Source: Gracilaria gracilis (taxonomy: Eukaryota; Rhodophyta; Florideophyceae; Gracilariales; Gracilariaceae). Taken from it: 64,000 nucleotides of DNA. Position 1 is the first letter of the stretch. Each line of letters opens with the position of its first letter. Below the pieces are notes generated by a model, which did no database searches, was not told the origin of the DNA, and saw nothing but the letters and a program-made list of their open reading frames with translations. Of the stretch, positions 31,326 to 44,148 are shown piece after piece. Both the position numbers and the translations under genes were made by a program. The stretch covers positions 1,048,564 to 1,112,563 of the forward strand of contig JARGSG010000225.1 of NCBI GenBank assembly GCA_030374805.1. The letters are read 5' to 3'.

Positions 31326-33925
31326 TGACTAACTATTTCCTCTTCTCCGATGGTCAATAGTCACCCCAATCATGTCCGAGTTAGTCAGAAATAGTCAGTC
31401 ATTCATTCTGTTCCTCTCACACCTTCGCCGGGATTCTAAGGCCCCCCCCGTTTCAAAGACTCTCCTCTTGGGTGTAGTAGGCGATTTTGAGTATAACTGT
31501 TCATACGCAAATCACCACAAACGTACTCCTGAATCAGCTCGCACATTTCCATCGTACCCACAAGCATAAACTGGCACTGCGTGCCTTGCAGACAACCTAA
31601 GTTACTGAACAACCGCTCCGCAGCTGCGGAAGAGGCTTGTGACCCCAGAAACTCCCGTAGAACTGTGTTGAATGGCACAGGACTGAAAATTCCAGGTGTT
31701 ACATTTGCGTGCTTCCAGTACGCAGGCGCTCGGTTTGACTCTTTTCTGCCTTCATTCTTCAGGAATACTCGCGTTTCCGTGTGAATGAAAGCAAACAGGG
31801 TCTCAAGAGAAGAGCTAGAAAGAGTCAAAGAGCTATCCATGGCCAGCACTTCGGGCAGTAGCGCTCCATACAGTAATCCAAAGGAAGCTTCCCGTTCACT
31901 TGCACCATCCAAAAAGTTCAGATCACATTCATTACCGTCGACTAATGCGGCTAAATGAAACAAAAGTACGCGGAGCGATTTCAAAAGCTTCTTTTGCTGC
32001 TGAATGCTCAAAGAAACAGTTATTCTCTGCCCTGGGGCCCATAAAACGGCGTCGGACGGAACGGGCTTCCACAAAGCTTCAAGTCTAGCCTTTAGTGCAG
32101 CACATAATTTTTCACACAACAGCTTAGCAGCGGGCTTGACGAAACGAATTTCGCGTGCCTTGTCTCTCGCGAGATCATAGGCAGCGTTGCCAGAAACGGG
32201 TCCGTGGAAGTGTTATGAATATTTTCAATCAAATCTAGTTCTGCACTGTCATGATCATGATCATCATGAAAGTTTCTCGTGCTTGGTAGTAGCGTGCCTG
32301 ACATAATCTGCAAAAGTTTCATACAATTCAAAAATGGCCCGGGGGGCTCGAGACATAGTTACATTGCGGTCCGCCTCCAATTGTCGTGCCACTCGACGAA
32401 ATTCTTTAAGCACAACAATGATCTCCGCCAAGCATTTTTTGCTCTCCATAGAGAGATGCGGTAAATCGCTCGAAGAAATTGATAGCTGCTCATAAACTGA
32501 TTGTATGTTAGCCATTCTTCCAAGAAATGTAGACATTGCAGCCAACGTAGAATTCCATCTTGTAGATATGTCGTGGTGTAAACGCTGAATTCTGTCCGTC
32601 GTAATACCTTCACTCAACTGCACCTCACGCAGAGCCATGCTGGCCTTTGGGTGATAATTAAAGTATGAAGTTACTTTGTTAGTATGATCCATGTACCGCT
32701 CGCAGGGTGCACGCTCCACAAAACCATCATTCAAAACCAATGCCAACGTATGAACTGTGCAACACACTGCTCCCAAATAACCGGTAAACATATCAACTGC
32801 TTTGGCAGCGGCGGCTTCATTATCTGTGGTTACTGTACAGGTGAATATATCGTCAGACCCCACCACCAAATATGTAGACACAATTTCTTGTAGAACATTA
32901 CATAACTCTTGAGCGGTTTTTGGCAAATTCTTTAGGTTCAACGTCGTAACTAGTACGGAGCAGAGCTTCCAGGTTTCATCAATATAGTGCCATATCACCC
33001 CAATTACTGGGGCTCCTAGCGCAGCACTCCATCCATAAAAAGTTAGAGATCCTGTTCTCGCTCTTTTAATTTTGCGACGTAGAATTGAACATTTTGCTCT
33101 ATATTTAGACACCAATGCTACCTTTACAGACTGCTTGCATGAAAATTAAAGTCGGCCGCACATGACATGAACAAGTCCTTGTAAAACCGGGCTTTCAATA
33201 GCAGAAATAGAAGCCTCACTAGCGTACGCAAACGGAACGAGCGCAACACTTTGGATAGTTTTTGGGGGTATGTTTTGTCAGTTGTGTTGATTTAGTTTTG
33301 TTATTGCCAGATGCAGAAAATACGAACGCAGAGGAAACTTGACTGCGTTCCTGTATTGCTCTTTGTATAATGCTTTTAAGCCTTGACTCAGGTTCATTGT
33401 TTGAAATAAAATGTAGTAGCTTATTGTGTAGTAATTGGTGGTGCGTTTTGTAAGAAAGTTAGATATTACTGTTTGAGTGGGACCTTTTGATTCGTCGAAT
33501 AACTTTGCAGACTTGATATTGAAACGCATGCCTCTGTATATCTTTGATAATTTTAGCCGCCAAAGTGCTCCATTCTGAATATTTTGTGCTGGATCCATGG
33601 CTTTTTCCGGGGCCGCAGCGTCTCTGTTGTTTAGCTGACTGCTTTTGAAATACAGACGCACCAGAGAGCGGCGTTGATGCTTCGGTTTGCTCAGAGGGAT
33701 CGGTCATGTTCACCCCATTTATTCCAAACGAGAGGACAGGGATTGTTTCTCTTCCTCGCCGAGAAGTTGTCCTCACATCACAAGACTAGTACCCTCATTT
33801 GTAAGCTTCGTAATGCAGGTGGCACACGTGCTCTCTTCGTACACGCAAAATGACTAAATGACTATGTTGAGCTTTTTTTCAAGTTATTTAGTTATGTTCG
33901 CTACGTTTTCGGAGATAGTTAGTCA
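31326..33925 (-). mobile_element. hAT transposon
   Basis: Flanked by inverted repeats: TGACTAACTAT at 31326-31336 and ATAGTTAGTCA at 33915-33925. Just inside each end lie further related words (ATAGTCAGTCAT near 31390; ATGACTAAATGACTAT near 33849), the kind of subterminal repeats that hAT transposases bind. Between them is a broken hAT transposase on the minus strand. The exact ends and an 8-bp target duplication could not be fixed. Confidence 0.75.
31436..33776 (-). pseudogene. hAT transposase
   Basis: DDE-type cut-and-paste transposase. The N-terminal part (33776-33278) may be the remains of a BED zinc finger in two frames. The central part (33115-32264) is the RNase H-like core, with TTDNEAAAAKA carrying the Asp of hAT enzymes, CTVHTLALVLND (the conserved C..H..L), and ISTRWNST. 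The C-terminal part (32119-31436) ends in the hAT dimerisation motif (SQASSAAAERLFSN). Core and C-terminus are in one frame, with a stop at 32264 and a piece at 32331-32092 in another frame, so at least two indels disable it. Confidence 0.85.
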
Positions 33926-34472
33926 TTCATGGTTACGGGCTTGTCAGCGGGTGGCGCAAAAGCGCGAATACGTAAGAAATAGTTGTTATTTGTACCTTGT
34001 TTGTGTGCCGAGTCACTACGAAGTTCCGAAAAGTCAATTGGTAGACAAAGTAGCCAAATCAGAATTTAAGGTTTCATTTTATTAGTAGGAAGGTGTTCTA
34101 AGTGGGTCTTACCGATGACTTTTCACAACTAAGACAGAAAAGGCGAACCAAAAGTGTTTTGGCCTTTAACAAGTGTGAAAGGGCGGTAGAAAACGGTGCG
34201 AGGTTGCGAAAAGTGACCTAGGGCCACTTTTTTACTGTATATGTTCCGGCGGTTTACTTCGTCAGCTCTTTTTTAACAAGAGATTGCTGAGATGCGAATG
34301 TGGCACAGACGCCAAAAAAGACGTCACTTACGTTTTCTTTTGCTGTTTGCGAAGAAACAGAGCTCTGCACGGCAAATTTCCATCGCCACGTAAAGAAAAG
34401 ATGAATCTGGGATAAACTGGTGTGAAGGATTCGTGTGAAGCGCAAGCGTCGTAGCGCAGAGGATGGCAGGAG
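33926..34472. other. No recognisable gene
   Basis: Contains AAAAGTG / GGCC-type words near 34130-34230 that recall the GGCC-rich repeats, and short frames without motifs. Confidence 0.4.
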
Positions 34473-34871
34473 TTGGTCTGGCACGGGCAAAACAATAGGA
34501 ACACAATGGTCATCTCTCCCATCTGCCTCGTTCCCTCCCGTCCATGGAGGGAGCAGACGGGCACCGTGTTAGTTAAGCGCATTCGCGGTCCGTCTAGCGC
34601 GGCGATCTTCGTATGCCCGAGCTGTTTGGCGAGCAGCGCCAGCAACGGGGCTTACGTGAGAGATCTTGCTGCGGACACACGCAGGCAAGGCGAATCTAGC
34701 ACACTCCTCTCACTCGCTACAATCCAAGAAGAACTTTGTAGGACTGTAGGCCTTGAAGTGAGCAGCAGAGTGATCCACGCTATAATAAGGAAACGGTCCC
34801 TTCATCATTGCGCAACGTGCGTTAAACCACAGCACGCAAGTAAACAACTGAACAATCAAAGCTCTATGTAG
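34473..34871 (+). pseudogene. Tc1-like DNA-binding region fragment
   Basis: The second half of this 132-codon frame resembles the second helix-turn-helix of Tc1-like transposases: LATIQEELCRTVGLEVS followed by SRVIHAIIRKRSLHHC and then KPQHASKQL, matching the family pattern of 'S..T..R.L...G.....~.KP.L'. The catalytic domain that should follow is not recognisable downstream, although a PPKSLMVW word near 35970 in another frame could be its remains. Broken and low in confidence. Confidence 0.4.
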
Positions 34872-36859
34872 ACACTGGTGAACAGAGTATCACTGTTAAA
34901 CATCCAGCCGATGTTAGACACCAACCAATCTTTTTTCAACAAACAAAAACAGATCGGTAATCAACGCAGAATGTTTGCGACAAACAGTTTCACGCTACAG
35001 ACTCCAGATGAGCAACAGTACCGCATAATTGTAGCGATACGACGGTTTGTGACCAATTTAAACCAGTCCAAGGTTTCCATGCGGACCAAAACTGCTACGA
35101 CGTTCCACATCAGACGCCATGGCGCGCCGATAAACACCACACAGAGTAGCACCGAAAGGTAAGTGACTGTATAAAAACACGACTGCGCTAGACGGCGTTC
35201 CGAAGAACACCAGTTCAGGAGCGACGTTGCCGAAGGCCCCAGAAGCGGACAGCAAGCAATGGTTCAAGCATTTCCTAGTTTTCTCACGCGCATCAGCAAC
35301 GCGCGTCTGGGTGCATAGAGCGCTACCACGCTACTTCGCCAGCATGTCACCAAACTTGCGCGCAGCAAGGAACGAAGGCTCCATAATAATGATCAGAAGT
35401 GGGACCTAGCGCGACCATGTCGTCAGGGCATGGTGATCAGGCACCCTCGTGCGCGATGTGGTTAGAGACCAAGCGTCGAGAAAATGGAGATCAACAGTGA
35501 CTGGCGACGTGTAATTCGGGCGCGAGTCAAGCGAGTCGCACAAAACCGAATGGCAAAAGGGAAACTTCGTGTTTTGCAAGTGGCGGAAAATGGGAAACAG
35601 CCGATCCAAAGTGACATTAGAAGGAACCTGGCATCGGCAGAAACCGCTGAAATCAACAATTCCAACAAGACAGGGGAGAGAATATACCCCAGAAGGCAGA
35701 GAAAGAATCGTTACTTCTTACTTCCGGATAACGGCAATCTTCTTGAAAGTGATGGATCTCCAGATCCAGATGACACGCAGATAAGCACGGTAATAGTTGG
35801 GATTTTGAAAACATCAGTGCTATCATGCTAGTCCCAAACAATCCCACCCAGATATACCAAGTAGAACATGTGTCAGCGGAGATTCGCCAGTACGGTGCAG
35901 ATGATTGCCTTAATCTGCATGGCAGTGTCATACGGAAATGGTGTCGTCCTCGACCATGAATAGAGCTAAACCACCAAAGAGCCTCATGGTTTGGACTATA
36001 TGATCAGGGCGGTGACGATGATAACGAACTATGGTCGATTGATGAAGTACTCTTCGTAGAAAAGGACTGCATTTTGCCCGGGGACCCTGGTGTGCGCGTA
36101 TACAGCGAGCCCACGTACTATGCCAGAAATCGTGATGAGCCCCATTGGGGCTCGAATAAGGTGGCTCTGAACAGCATATCCGGTCCTGGTTTGGAAACGT
36201 TCCTGATACGGCAAGGTATTTGGAACGGTCCATTACGCTGTGAGGTGCATCGAGCTGGAAACAAGATACCTCTTGTGCCACAGGATACTACAGCAGCAAT
36301 TGATGCTCTAGATCTATACTGCACAGAAAACCCACGTAAGCCTGTTCGAGTACCCTCACCAGGGAGCCGTCCACACTATGCGTGTATCAAGCAGTACCGT
36401 ATATTGTCGGAGCACATGCTTGTATCGTGCACTGACCGTTTATGCTTGCAAGATTCTGTGATTAATGCAGACGCGCGCATAATAGGCGAACGATATAAAA
36501 AACACAGTATTATATCTCCAGAGCTCCCTGCGTTATCGAATATGTAAGATGCAGGTAGCTGGCTTAAGAAAAGACAGGTTCGTTCAAATGGCACAAAGTG
36601 AAAGCTGCAACATATAAGGCGACTTTTTTCGATGGATTACGGAGCAAAGAGAAGGTGTTTACCTAGTGAGACTACGTTCAAAAAACCTTGACCATGTGGT
36701 GTGTATCGACGCAAACAGAGCACATATCTTAAACCCTGTTGAGCAATGTCTGACGTAACCATCCTACGATGCCCTACAAAGCTGTCTCGGTAGAGCAAAT
36801 GAAGATGTGCGAATGATGGAAGTTCGCAAAATGGTTTTGCATAGGAAATAATCGGCTTC
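34872..36859. other. Decayed DNA, possibly the rest of a Tc1-like element
   Basis: Frames at 34878-35162, 35484-35831 and 36074-36547 (plus) are open but show no convincing domain. A single MVW-type word near 35980 is the only hint of a transposase. Confidence 0.35.
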
Positions 36860-38520
36860 TTAGTTGTAGGACATGCGTTTTGCATTGTGTAGAGTCTCAT
36901 AATTGAGAAGTTCCGCCATCATTACTTCATTCAAGTGACGAAACTTCACTATGTTCGTCTTTGTTAACGCATCCGCCAAGTTCTTCACTCCTTGCACCCA
37001 CTGGAGAACGAATATTTCTCCTGTTTCAAACGAGTCCCAGAGACGGGCGGCCGTAGGGCGGAGGCGGTAGTCTCTTTGAACCTCGAAATTGCCCCAATAA
37101 CGGCCCAAAGTAGGACGAAAGTGGTAGATTTAGGTTCGAGATTTGCTAGAATTGCTTTTCAGGTAAAAAGACGTCTGCCATGGGCAAAATTATATGGCCG
37201 AAATTTGTCCAAAATAAGGGCAAAATGTGCGCATTAAGGTTCTGAGTGACCGTCATATTTTAACGCCAACAACATTTTCAACCCAGTTTTGAATGATTTT
37301 GCAGAGTTGCGTACGAATTTCGTCCACATTTACGAAATGTTTGGGACAATTTCGATGTTCATAGGGGTCCCTTCCTTCATGCAAGGTCGTGATGGTTGAA
37401 TATAAGCCATCTAAATCTACCGGCAACACGAGCGGAAGTTCGACCCGCGATCTGAATACTTGCTGAATGCAAGATGACTAAAGAGCCCCGGTCGGCAGAG
37501 AGAGCGACAGCCAGAATTTCAGCCCCAATCGTACAGAAAGAGACGCGGGCTTGCTTCGAGCTAGTTCAATCTAATACATGGAATACCGAGTCCCCTCCCC
37601 CGACAGGCACGAACAACCCAGATACATAACCGGTCTGACCATGTGAACCTTTGCCTCGACTAGCATCCGAGAAGGCAAGGTATCTCGGGTTCAAATTGTT
37701 TGCGGTCAAGAATGGGTAGATGAGCTGCAACGTAAGGGACTATAACTCACCCAACACCTGCTTGCCCATGAGTACGTCAGAGACGGGGAGTCTTGAGCTT
37801 CGTTGCAGCAGAAAGATAGCTGGAAAGGAAGCTTTTGGGACTATCCAATGTCCAAGGAAGTTGAGAGAACCCTTGAGACCGAGAAAGGTGGTCCGTTCAG
37901 CCTCGGAACACGGGGAGTCAAAGGACTTCCGATGTTGGCGAGAAATTGTTAGCTTCTCAATACCATCCATGTACTTTTGCATGTTAAGAGTGATGGAGCC
38001 ATCTTTATTTCGGGCAGCACGGAGTCTGTTGAAAATCAACTCCGAGGAGGTGTCAAACTTCCCTACCGTGACACGTTGACCTATTTGATGATGGAAGCTC
38101 TGCAGGTCCGACATGGAGCCGGTGAGAAGCATATCGTCCAAAAGCTTGGGTAAAGCAATTCGAATCGAACCATCATTTCGTCGAATTACGAAGAGTTGAG
38201 GTAGGCCAGGAACAGGCTCAATGTTCTTTTTGAACATCCATTCTTCTATGGCTAGTGGCCAAAGACGTCCCGATTCCACGAGGTCATAAGTTGGAGCCAG
38301 TATTTTCCAGACATGTCCAGGGTTGGCCCGCCCTCGTGGAGGGATCACAAAAATATCTCTATTAAGCTCACTGCTCTAGAGGTATGCACCTTTGATATCG
38401 AGGGTAGCAAGTGGGAGGCCGAGTGACGACGCGATTAAACAGACCACACGAATGATTGAGAACTGCGCAGAGCTGGAGTCCTAGCGAATGACGTCTTTCT
38501 CCCTATCCCTGTTCCCATGT
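36860..38520 (-). pseudogene. Ty1/copia-like reverse transcriptase and RNase H relic
   Basis: On the minus strand, 38520-37740 reads as a copia-type reverse transcriptase: LPLATLDIKGAYL then, after an in-frame TAG, ELNRDIFVIPPRG, YDLVESGRLW and LLDDMLLTGS (the catalytic YVDD box, here LLDD). The 3' end (37108-36860) has LQWVQGVKNLADALTK, the typical end of copia RNase H. Between them the relic is interrupted by MITE copy 2. Many lesions, no LTRs recognised, integrase and gag absent. Confidence 0.8.
37072..37367 (-). repeat. MITE, copy 2, inserted in the copia relic
   Basis: About 295 bp with terminal inverted repeats TTGAACCTCGAAATTG (left) and CAATTTCGATGTTCATAGG (right). It is the reverse complement of the element at 5705-5999. 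Its position inside the RNase H region shows it arrived after the copia element. Confidence 0.75.
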
Positions 38521-38639
38521 GGGACCAAACCTCACTTCAATCGAATGGCACCATGCACACCATCGTCTTTTATGTGAAAGAAGTGGTGGGGTGTGACAAT
38601 ATTCGCAAAATTCGGAAATATAGAGCGGTCGACTTCTTT

Positions 38640-39060
38640 ATAACGAACTTGGTAGACCCCTGTGGTCCTATGGTCTGGCCCAAGTGTGGCCTAAATATGG
38701 CCTTAATGAGACCTAAAATATCTAGGGTCGTTAGGAGCCAGAAATGACTCATATATGGCCGTAGGTGGCCAGTATAGTGGCGCATAGATTGGTAAAAAAT
38801 ATGGGCCTATAGATGAGTCCAATATGCGTACTAAACGAGGGCGGAATCTGTTGCCGTTTAATGGCCGAAACTTGTACGGGACTTGTGGCCATTACATGGC
38901 CAAAACTTTTTCCCTACGTGTAGCCGTAATGTAGGCGAAGAGTGTACCGTGTATGAGACCAATACATAGCCGAAACGTGTGCCGTATATGTGGCTTTATT
39001 GTGGCCGAAACGTGTACCACAAAAATGGCCAAAAACATCTCTCAAAGTGACCGAAAAGTG
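38640..39060. repeat. 35-bp minisatellite
   Basis: Five consecutive units of exactly 35 bp at 38862-38896, 38897-38931, 38932-38966, 38967-39001 and 39002-39036. Each starts like TGGCCGAAAC followed by GTGTACC and a second TGGC-like word about 24 bp in. More divergent units can be followed leftwards to about 38640 (for example TGGCCCAAGTGTGGCCTAAA at 38678) and one further unit to the right. No spacers lie between units. No coding frame is conserved across units. Confidence 0.8.
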
Positions 39061-39591
39061 AAACTCTGAGTGTCCAACATAGGAAAAGATATGAAACAAG
39101 ACTTGTACGAAATAAAATCAACTGCGGACCTCTTTAGGTACCAGAGCATGCCAAAATACATTCATTTGGATGCTTCTTTGTGGACGAAAGGTGTTAAGAA
39201 TACAGCCCATTTAAGCCCACTACATTGAGTTCTAACGTAACGTGGTCCAACCTCTACTGGCTCAGCGAGCCACACGGATATGAAAATTGTTGGTTAAGAA
39301 CCAAATAAGTGGGACTGCAAAGATCAACGGATCAGCACACCAACAGATCTACGTACAAAACGAAGCGGACAAAAGCTGCATGAGCGTCGTTAGATACTTG
39401 TACACGAGTGCGGAAACGTTTATGCTGGTTACTTACGTGCCGCCCATGTGACAAGAATGCAGAAAATGCTTTCTCACTTACAGGTTTAGCTGTGGGGCAC
39501 CACCTCCCATGACGAAAGAAATTTCCCCAGTACCCCGTGCCCGAAGAATAATTCGGAATACAATTGAGAAGCGGCTGTTCTGATCTGGCTT
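39061..39591. other. No recognisable gene
   Basis: No motif seen on either strand. It may hold the outer end of the CACTA-like copy A. Confidence 0.4.
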
Positions 39592-40840
39592 CTAGTGAGA
39601 TCCCTTGCGGGTATGAGACTGCTTCGAACGCTTACGGGGTTGGACGAAACTTGAAGCACTGCGCCTCGTCGCTGTTACGATATCCGGCTTAGCTCCTACT
39701 TCATCTTCGCGTAGAACCATAATCCTATTCTTCTTGCGCTTCTTTACTATCCGCTTGCTGTTACGGATACGCTCCTTTATGTTTCCGGTAAGCAACTGCC
39801 CGACATCATCTTCGCGTTCGCTTTCTGAATCCTGATTTATTGCCTTCGAAAACTGCCTGTTTGGCTCCTTACGACGAATAGAGCTTCTTCCCCTACCAGG
39901 AGGAAAGTCAACCACACCACTGCTTACACTACCACTATCGTCATCGGTATACTTCTGGTTTTCACCAGCACCCGATACTACCGTTCTCGGCTGCGCCAAA
40001 CTTTCTGATATGATATTTCCATCCTCTCGCAGAATTTTTCGATGAGTACCAGTTGCTCCAGTACAGGCACCACCATTATCTTTATTGTTCGAGTTGTGGC
40101 CTTGCACCTGTGAATCATCGTATTCGAGCTGTGACAGGCGTCCGGCTTGCGTGCGTTGCTCGTAGTTGGCGACCTCATCTTTTTCACGATTCGAAGGATG
40201 CTCAATAGGATCTTGTTGTTGTTGGTGAGAACATTTGGTGTAGGCGTTGCTATCACCAACTGTAAGAGCACTCGCGGCGGGTCCAGGCAGGAGACGGGAC
40301 ACAGGAGCAGCCGATGACTTCAAATTTCGCTTCTTAGCTTCTTTTATGGCTTTCTCGTCTCATTGCATGCCTTTTTTGATAAACTCAGTCACTACCCAGT
40401 TGTTCTGTGCTGCGTATAAAACAGGAAACGTCTCAACCAGTCTTCGTTTCAGCTGAGGAAGCTGAGAGGCAAACTCCAGTCGAATGGAACTGTAAGTGCG
40501 CTCTCCGCGCTGCAAACCTAGGCGCTGGGAGAGAAACTGTCGAACAGCATCCTTCAAGACATTCTACATCTCCGGATATATCGGAAAGTTGTCCTCATTT
40601 GGATGAGAATGGTTCATTTGCTGCTGATACAAACGGTTGAATACAACTCTAGCCGCAAGCAATGACCCTGTCGGAACTCCAGGGTGGTCCTTGTCCTTCA
40701 TCTTTCGCTTTAATACTACTGGGAATCCGGACAGCGTTAGGAAAAAGACGTTCGTGAGCTTGGCTAGGGATGCGTTGCGGAGCACTTTTACGGACGAGCG
40801 GACGGGTATTGCAAGAGGGCATGTAAACGGGTCCAATCAC
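39592..40840 (-). pseudogene. CACTA-like element copy A, partner gene ORF2
   Basis: Minus-strand frames that align with ORF2 of copy B. The conserved core reads GVPTGSLLAARVVFNRLYQ (copy B: GFPTGALLSARVVFNRLYQ), then NFPIYPEM, FLSQRLGLQRGERTY, PQLKRRLVETFPVL and NNWVVTEFIKKGMQ. An in-frame stop at about 40564-40566 follows PEM, another stop lies near 40359, and frames change between 40836 and 40323. The C-terminal part (40323-39592) is polar, with basic clusters (RIVKKRKKNR) that could be nuclear localisation signals. Function unknown. Transcribed away from the transposase at 41411-44066. Confidence 0.7.
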
Positions 40841-41410
40841 GTCTGCCCCAGGTTTATTTTGGCTGCCAAAGGGCTTCTGTGACTCACCAACGGCGTACTC
40901 TATCTCATGATTGCACTGTCAACGGGTACGTTATGCTCAGTTCGAGACCCCATATTGGGGGCAGTAGTGTGCGGCTTGCAAACAAGAGGAAAGGAAGCAA
41001 GAGTGTGAGATTGAGTGCTGTTTGGACAAGAAGAGACTCGCTACGACTGAAACAAACCTGACTTGGGTGATATTTCAGCAGCTTCGAGCTTTCTCGCACG
41101 TTCTTACCTTCAGGAGGGGGAACTTAGTTGGCCATTCGCGACGGTAGCCCACGCGAGGGAACAGTTGATGCCGTGGTGAAGATGCGACTGCCGAACTCAG
41201 ACAAGGAAGCTTGAACTCTGTGGGAGAAGGAGAGGAGCAATCGTCGGATTAGTTCCATGAGTAGCAGTTAAATGGCGGTAGGGACTCATCGCAAGCGTGA
41301 AGCGAAGCGAAATGTCAATGAATTGCCAAAGTTTTCAAATCTTCTCTTTTGTATGGAGATTTTGAACATGTCTAAAACACACACAGTGGAATTCCATCAT
41401 CCCTCAACGG

Positions 41411-44066
41411 TTGCAGATTCACCTTCACCTCACCGCTCTCGAAATAGTGAGCGAAGAGTCGACCGATCACGTACGCCGAGAAAGGTATCGATGGGAACCC
41501 TGCACACATCTTCTCCCCCGCTTGAAACTTTCTGAGCCTTCCGTTTCTTCATATCAGGAACACACCAGCTCACATCTTCCTGCAAGCGATGAAATAGAGC
41601 AGCTCGAAAGACCGATTAAACGTCGCTGTAGGTGGCAGAGGGAAACGAGTGAGCCCGGCGACCAAGTATTGTACACGCACTACCAAATCTTGTTTCTAAT
41701 GTTGGTCATGCTCACCAGGAATCCAATTTTGTTCAAACCGAGTTGGGAAATCAAGCTTTCCATTACGGGCCGGAAGAGAGCATATTGCAGCCATAGTTAT
41801 TCGAATCGTTGGGGGAAGTAGAAAACGTTTATGACTACGTCGAAGAAGCCCAGGAAGCACTTGAGCATGATCTGATACCTGGAAACCCGTGCTCTGCTTC
41901 TTCCTGTCTATCTTGATGGTCTGAATTGTCTGCAAATGATTCATTGCTGTTTTCGCCTTCCACTCAAGAAGTAGAGGCCAAGTACTCCAGCACGTTTTCC
42001 ACTGACAGCGAGAACAGTCACAATCAGATAGAGTTCGAACGACTTGCGGCGTTCTTGTACAGTGCAGAAGTTTCCAACGTTTCTCAAAGAGCCATACAGA
42101 AATTGATATCTCTCGAACCTATAAGATCCGCGTTTTCCCTGAAGATTTTGAGCTCCTACGCAGTTCAACGATCTCTTCTTGAGAACTCGAGGTTTGAAAT
42201 GTGTCCACTTGGTCATGTCGCGCAGTCCGTAAGCCTAACAAGAATAAACAGTTGTGCAGTTTGCCATGAATCTTTCAAGAAAGGTTCAAAATGTTTACGG
42301 TTCTCGAAGATTTCATCAGCACTGAAAGGTATGTGCAACGCTCGAGAATATTTTGCATATCTTATGAACGGTTGCAGAAACGCTCGCAATAGTTTGCCCA
42401 GTGATAATGCAAAAAAACGCAACATGATTACTATCATGTGGAGCCGTTTCGGAGATTACATGCTGGCCGTTGGAAGGACTGGAACGAAGAAGAGGAAACA
42501 TTTGTTTTTCTCACGCTCTCCACGGACGGTTTCGAGTGCGGAAGAAATCGAAATGAGGCTCCAATTACGACACGGCCAGTTGTGTCAATAATCCTAAATC
42601 TAAGTCCGGAAAAGAGAAGCAAAGCCTAGAACGCTATTACACTCGGGGTTGTTCCTGGGCTTCATGACTCTCAATACTTCGATACCTTTCTGCACGAAAT
42701 TTTTGCTGATTTAAGAATCCTAAAAAGCGGAGTGCGAATGGCATGCTTCGATAAAAAGGTTCGTATGATCAGAGCGCTTGTGTTGTTCTTCACGGCAGAC
42801 TGGCCTGCAGCTACGAAAGTACTAAGATATGTAGGACACAATGGAAGGCTATTCTGTCGGTTCTCTCAGAAATCGAAGCAATACGTGAAGACCTGCAAAG
42901 CTCTTTGTGCCGTGCCAGAACTAGATAGCAGTACTCTTAAGAAATCGTCTCGAGAAGGAGAGTTTCGGCACACTGGAGCTCTCATCAGCGTGGAGTGTCC
43001 CGAATCGCGAACAAGCAATGGAGTGCTCTCAATATGGCAGAAGCTGTCCGACATCCAGCTAGATGCAGGAGCGAAGCAGAGTATTGGTATCTCTTCTGGT
43101 ATCAAAAGAAAATCCATCTTGTCTCGATTGACGCTGGAGTATGTGTTCTTCTTCTTATACCATGCGATGCATCTCATCCTGTTAGGTTGGGTGAAGCATG
43201 TTTTTCGTCCCATTTCCGGATCACACACTAGGCACCGAATGGAATCAGTGAAACCCCCAAGTATTGCATTGAGGACGATTTGTTGAGAACGATAAAAAAG
43301 TCCATGAGCAAATGTTCTGGAATAATACCAAGTTCTTGGGGTCGATCCCCGCTCTCTTTAGATCATATGCCAAAGTTTAAAGCCGAAGATTTCAAGCGAC
43401 ATGCGGAACTGTATATCCTTCCTTTCCTTCAATGGTACAAAGTGCAGAAGAAGATAATTATGCTTTGCTGCAAAACTTTGGAGCTAGTCTCGCTTTGCTT
43501 CTCTTACAATTGCGGGACGGAAAGTGTCCAACACTCTGCGGTCATCAGTCGAAGAGCTGTACGCGGTGTTTTGTGACCTGTTCTACTTGTCCGAATCACA
43601 TTGGTTTTGCTTCACTCCTACAACACACGCGATTCTGCATCTTCCAGAACTGCTTTGTGAGTTTGGACTACTTCCATTTTCTTCACAATTTGTCATCGAG
43701 AGACTCCTGGGAGAAGTAAGAAAACGAATACAGAGTACATCTCAAGTAACAGCCCATCTGTTTCACATAAACTTTCGTTTATTTGCCTTCAAACTATCCA
43801 ACAACGGAACCAACCCTATCCCGGAACTGAGTATTTCACCCTGTGAACCCTGGTTATTGGCCCGGTTGGCACAAAATAATTACAGTATATGGACGAAATG
43901 TTCGCTACATGGTCAAAACATGACCGATGTGTGGCCACCTGGCACGTCCGACGATTTATTAATTTATTTATTGTCCCCATACGAGACCGGATACAGTTCC
44001 GCCCACATGTGCACGACGGCCGCGTGGCATCTGGGTCCAACCTTGTACTGTTGCTACCAACGGTAA
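41411..44066 (+). pseudogene. CACTA/Tnp2-like transposase, copy A
   Basis: Aligns along its length with the intact copy B transposase: two basic RYRWE/CRWQ boxes near the N-terminus (about 41474 and 41620), a FERLAAFLYSAEVS block, a CP.GH...C..C putative zinc site (about 42196-42280), TLSTDGFECG, LFFTADWPAATKV, a VGHNG..FCRF block, a YHAMHLILLGW block matching copy B's DAMHPVLLGW, SSWGRSPLSL, and the C-terminal FTPTTHAILHLP and SSQFVIERLLGEV. At least three frameshifts (near 42400, 43280 and 43500) and an in-frame TAG at about 42627 (where copy B has Ser) disable it. Confidence 0.85.
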
Positions 44067-44148
44067 CGCTATCTGTACCGTTCGTACCATTGGTACAGTA
44101 TCTCACACCTGAGCCGCACTGGGTCGCTTCGCCACTATCGCAGTGTCA

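Noticed and set aside
38862-39036. CRISPR array
   Set aside because: The 35-bp repeats are contiguous with no spacers, the context is eukaryotic, and there are no cas genes.
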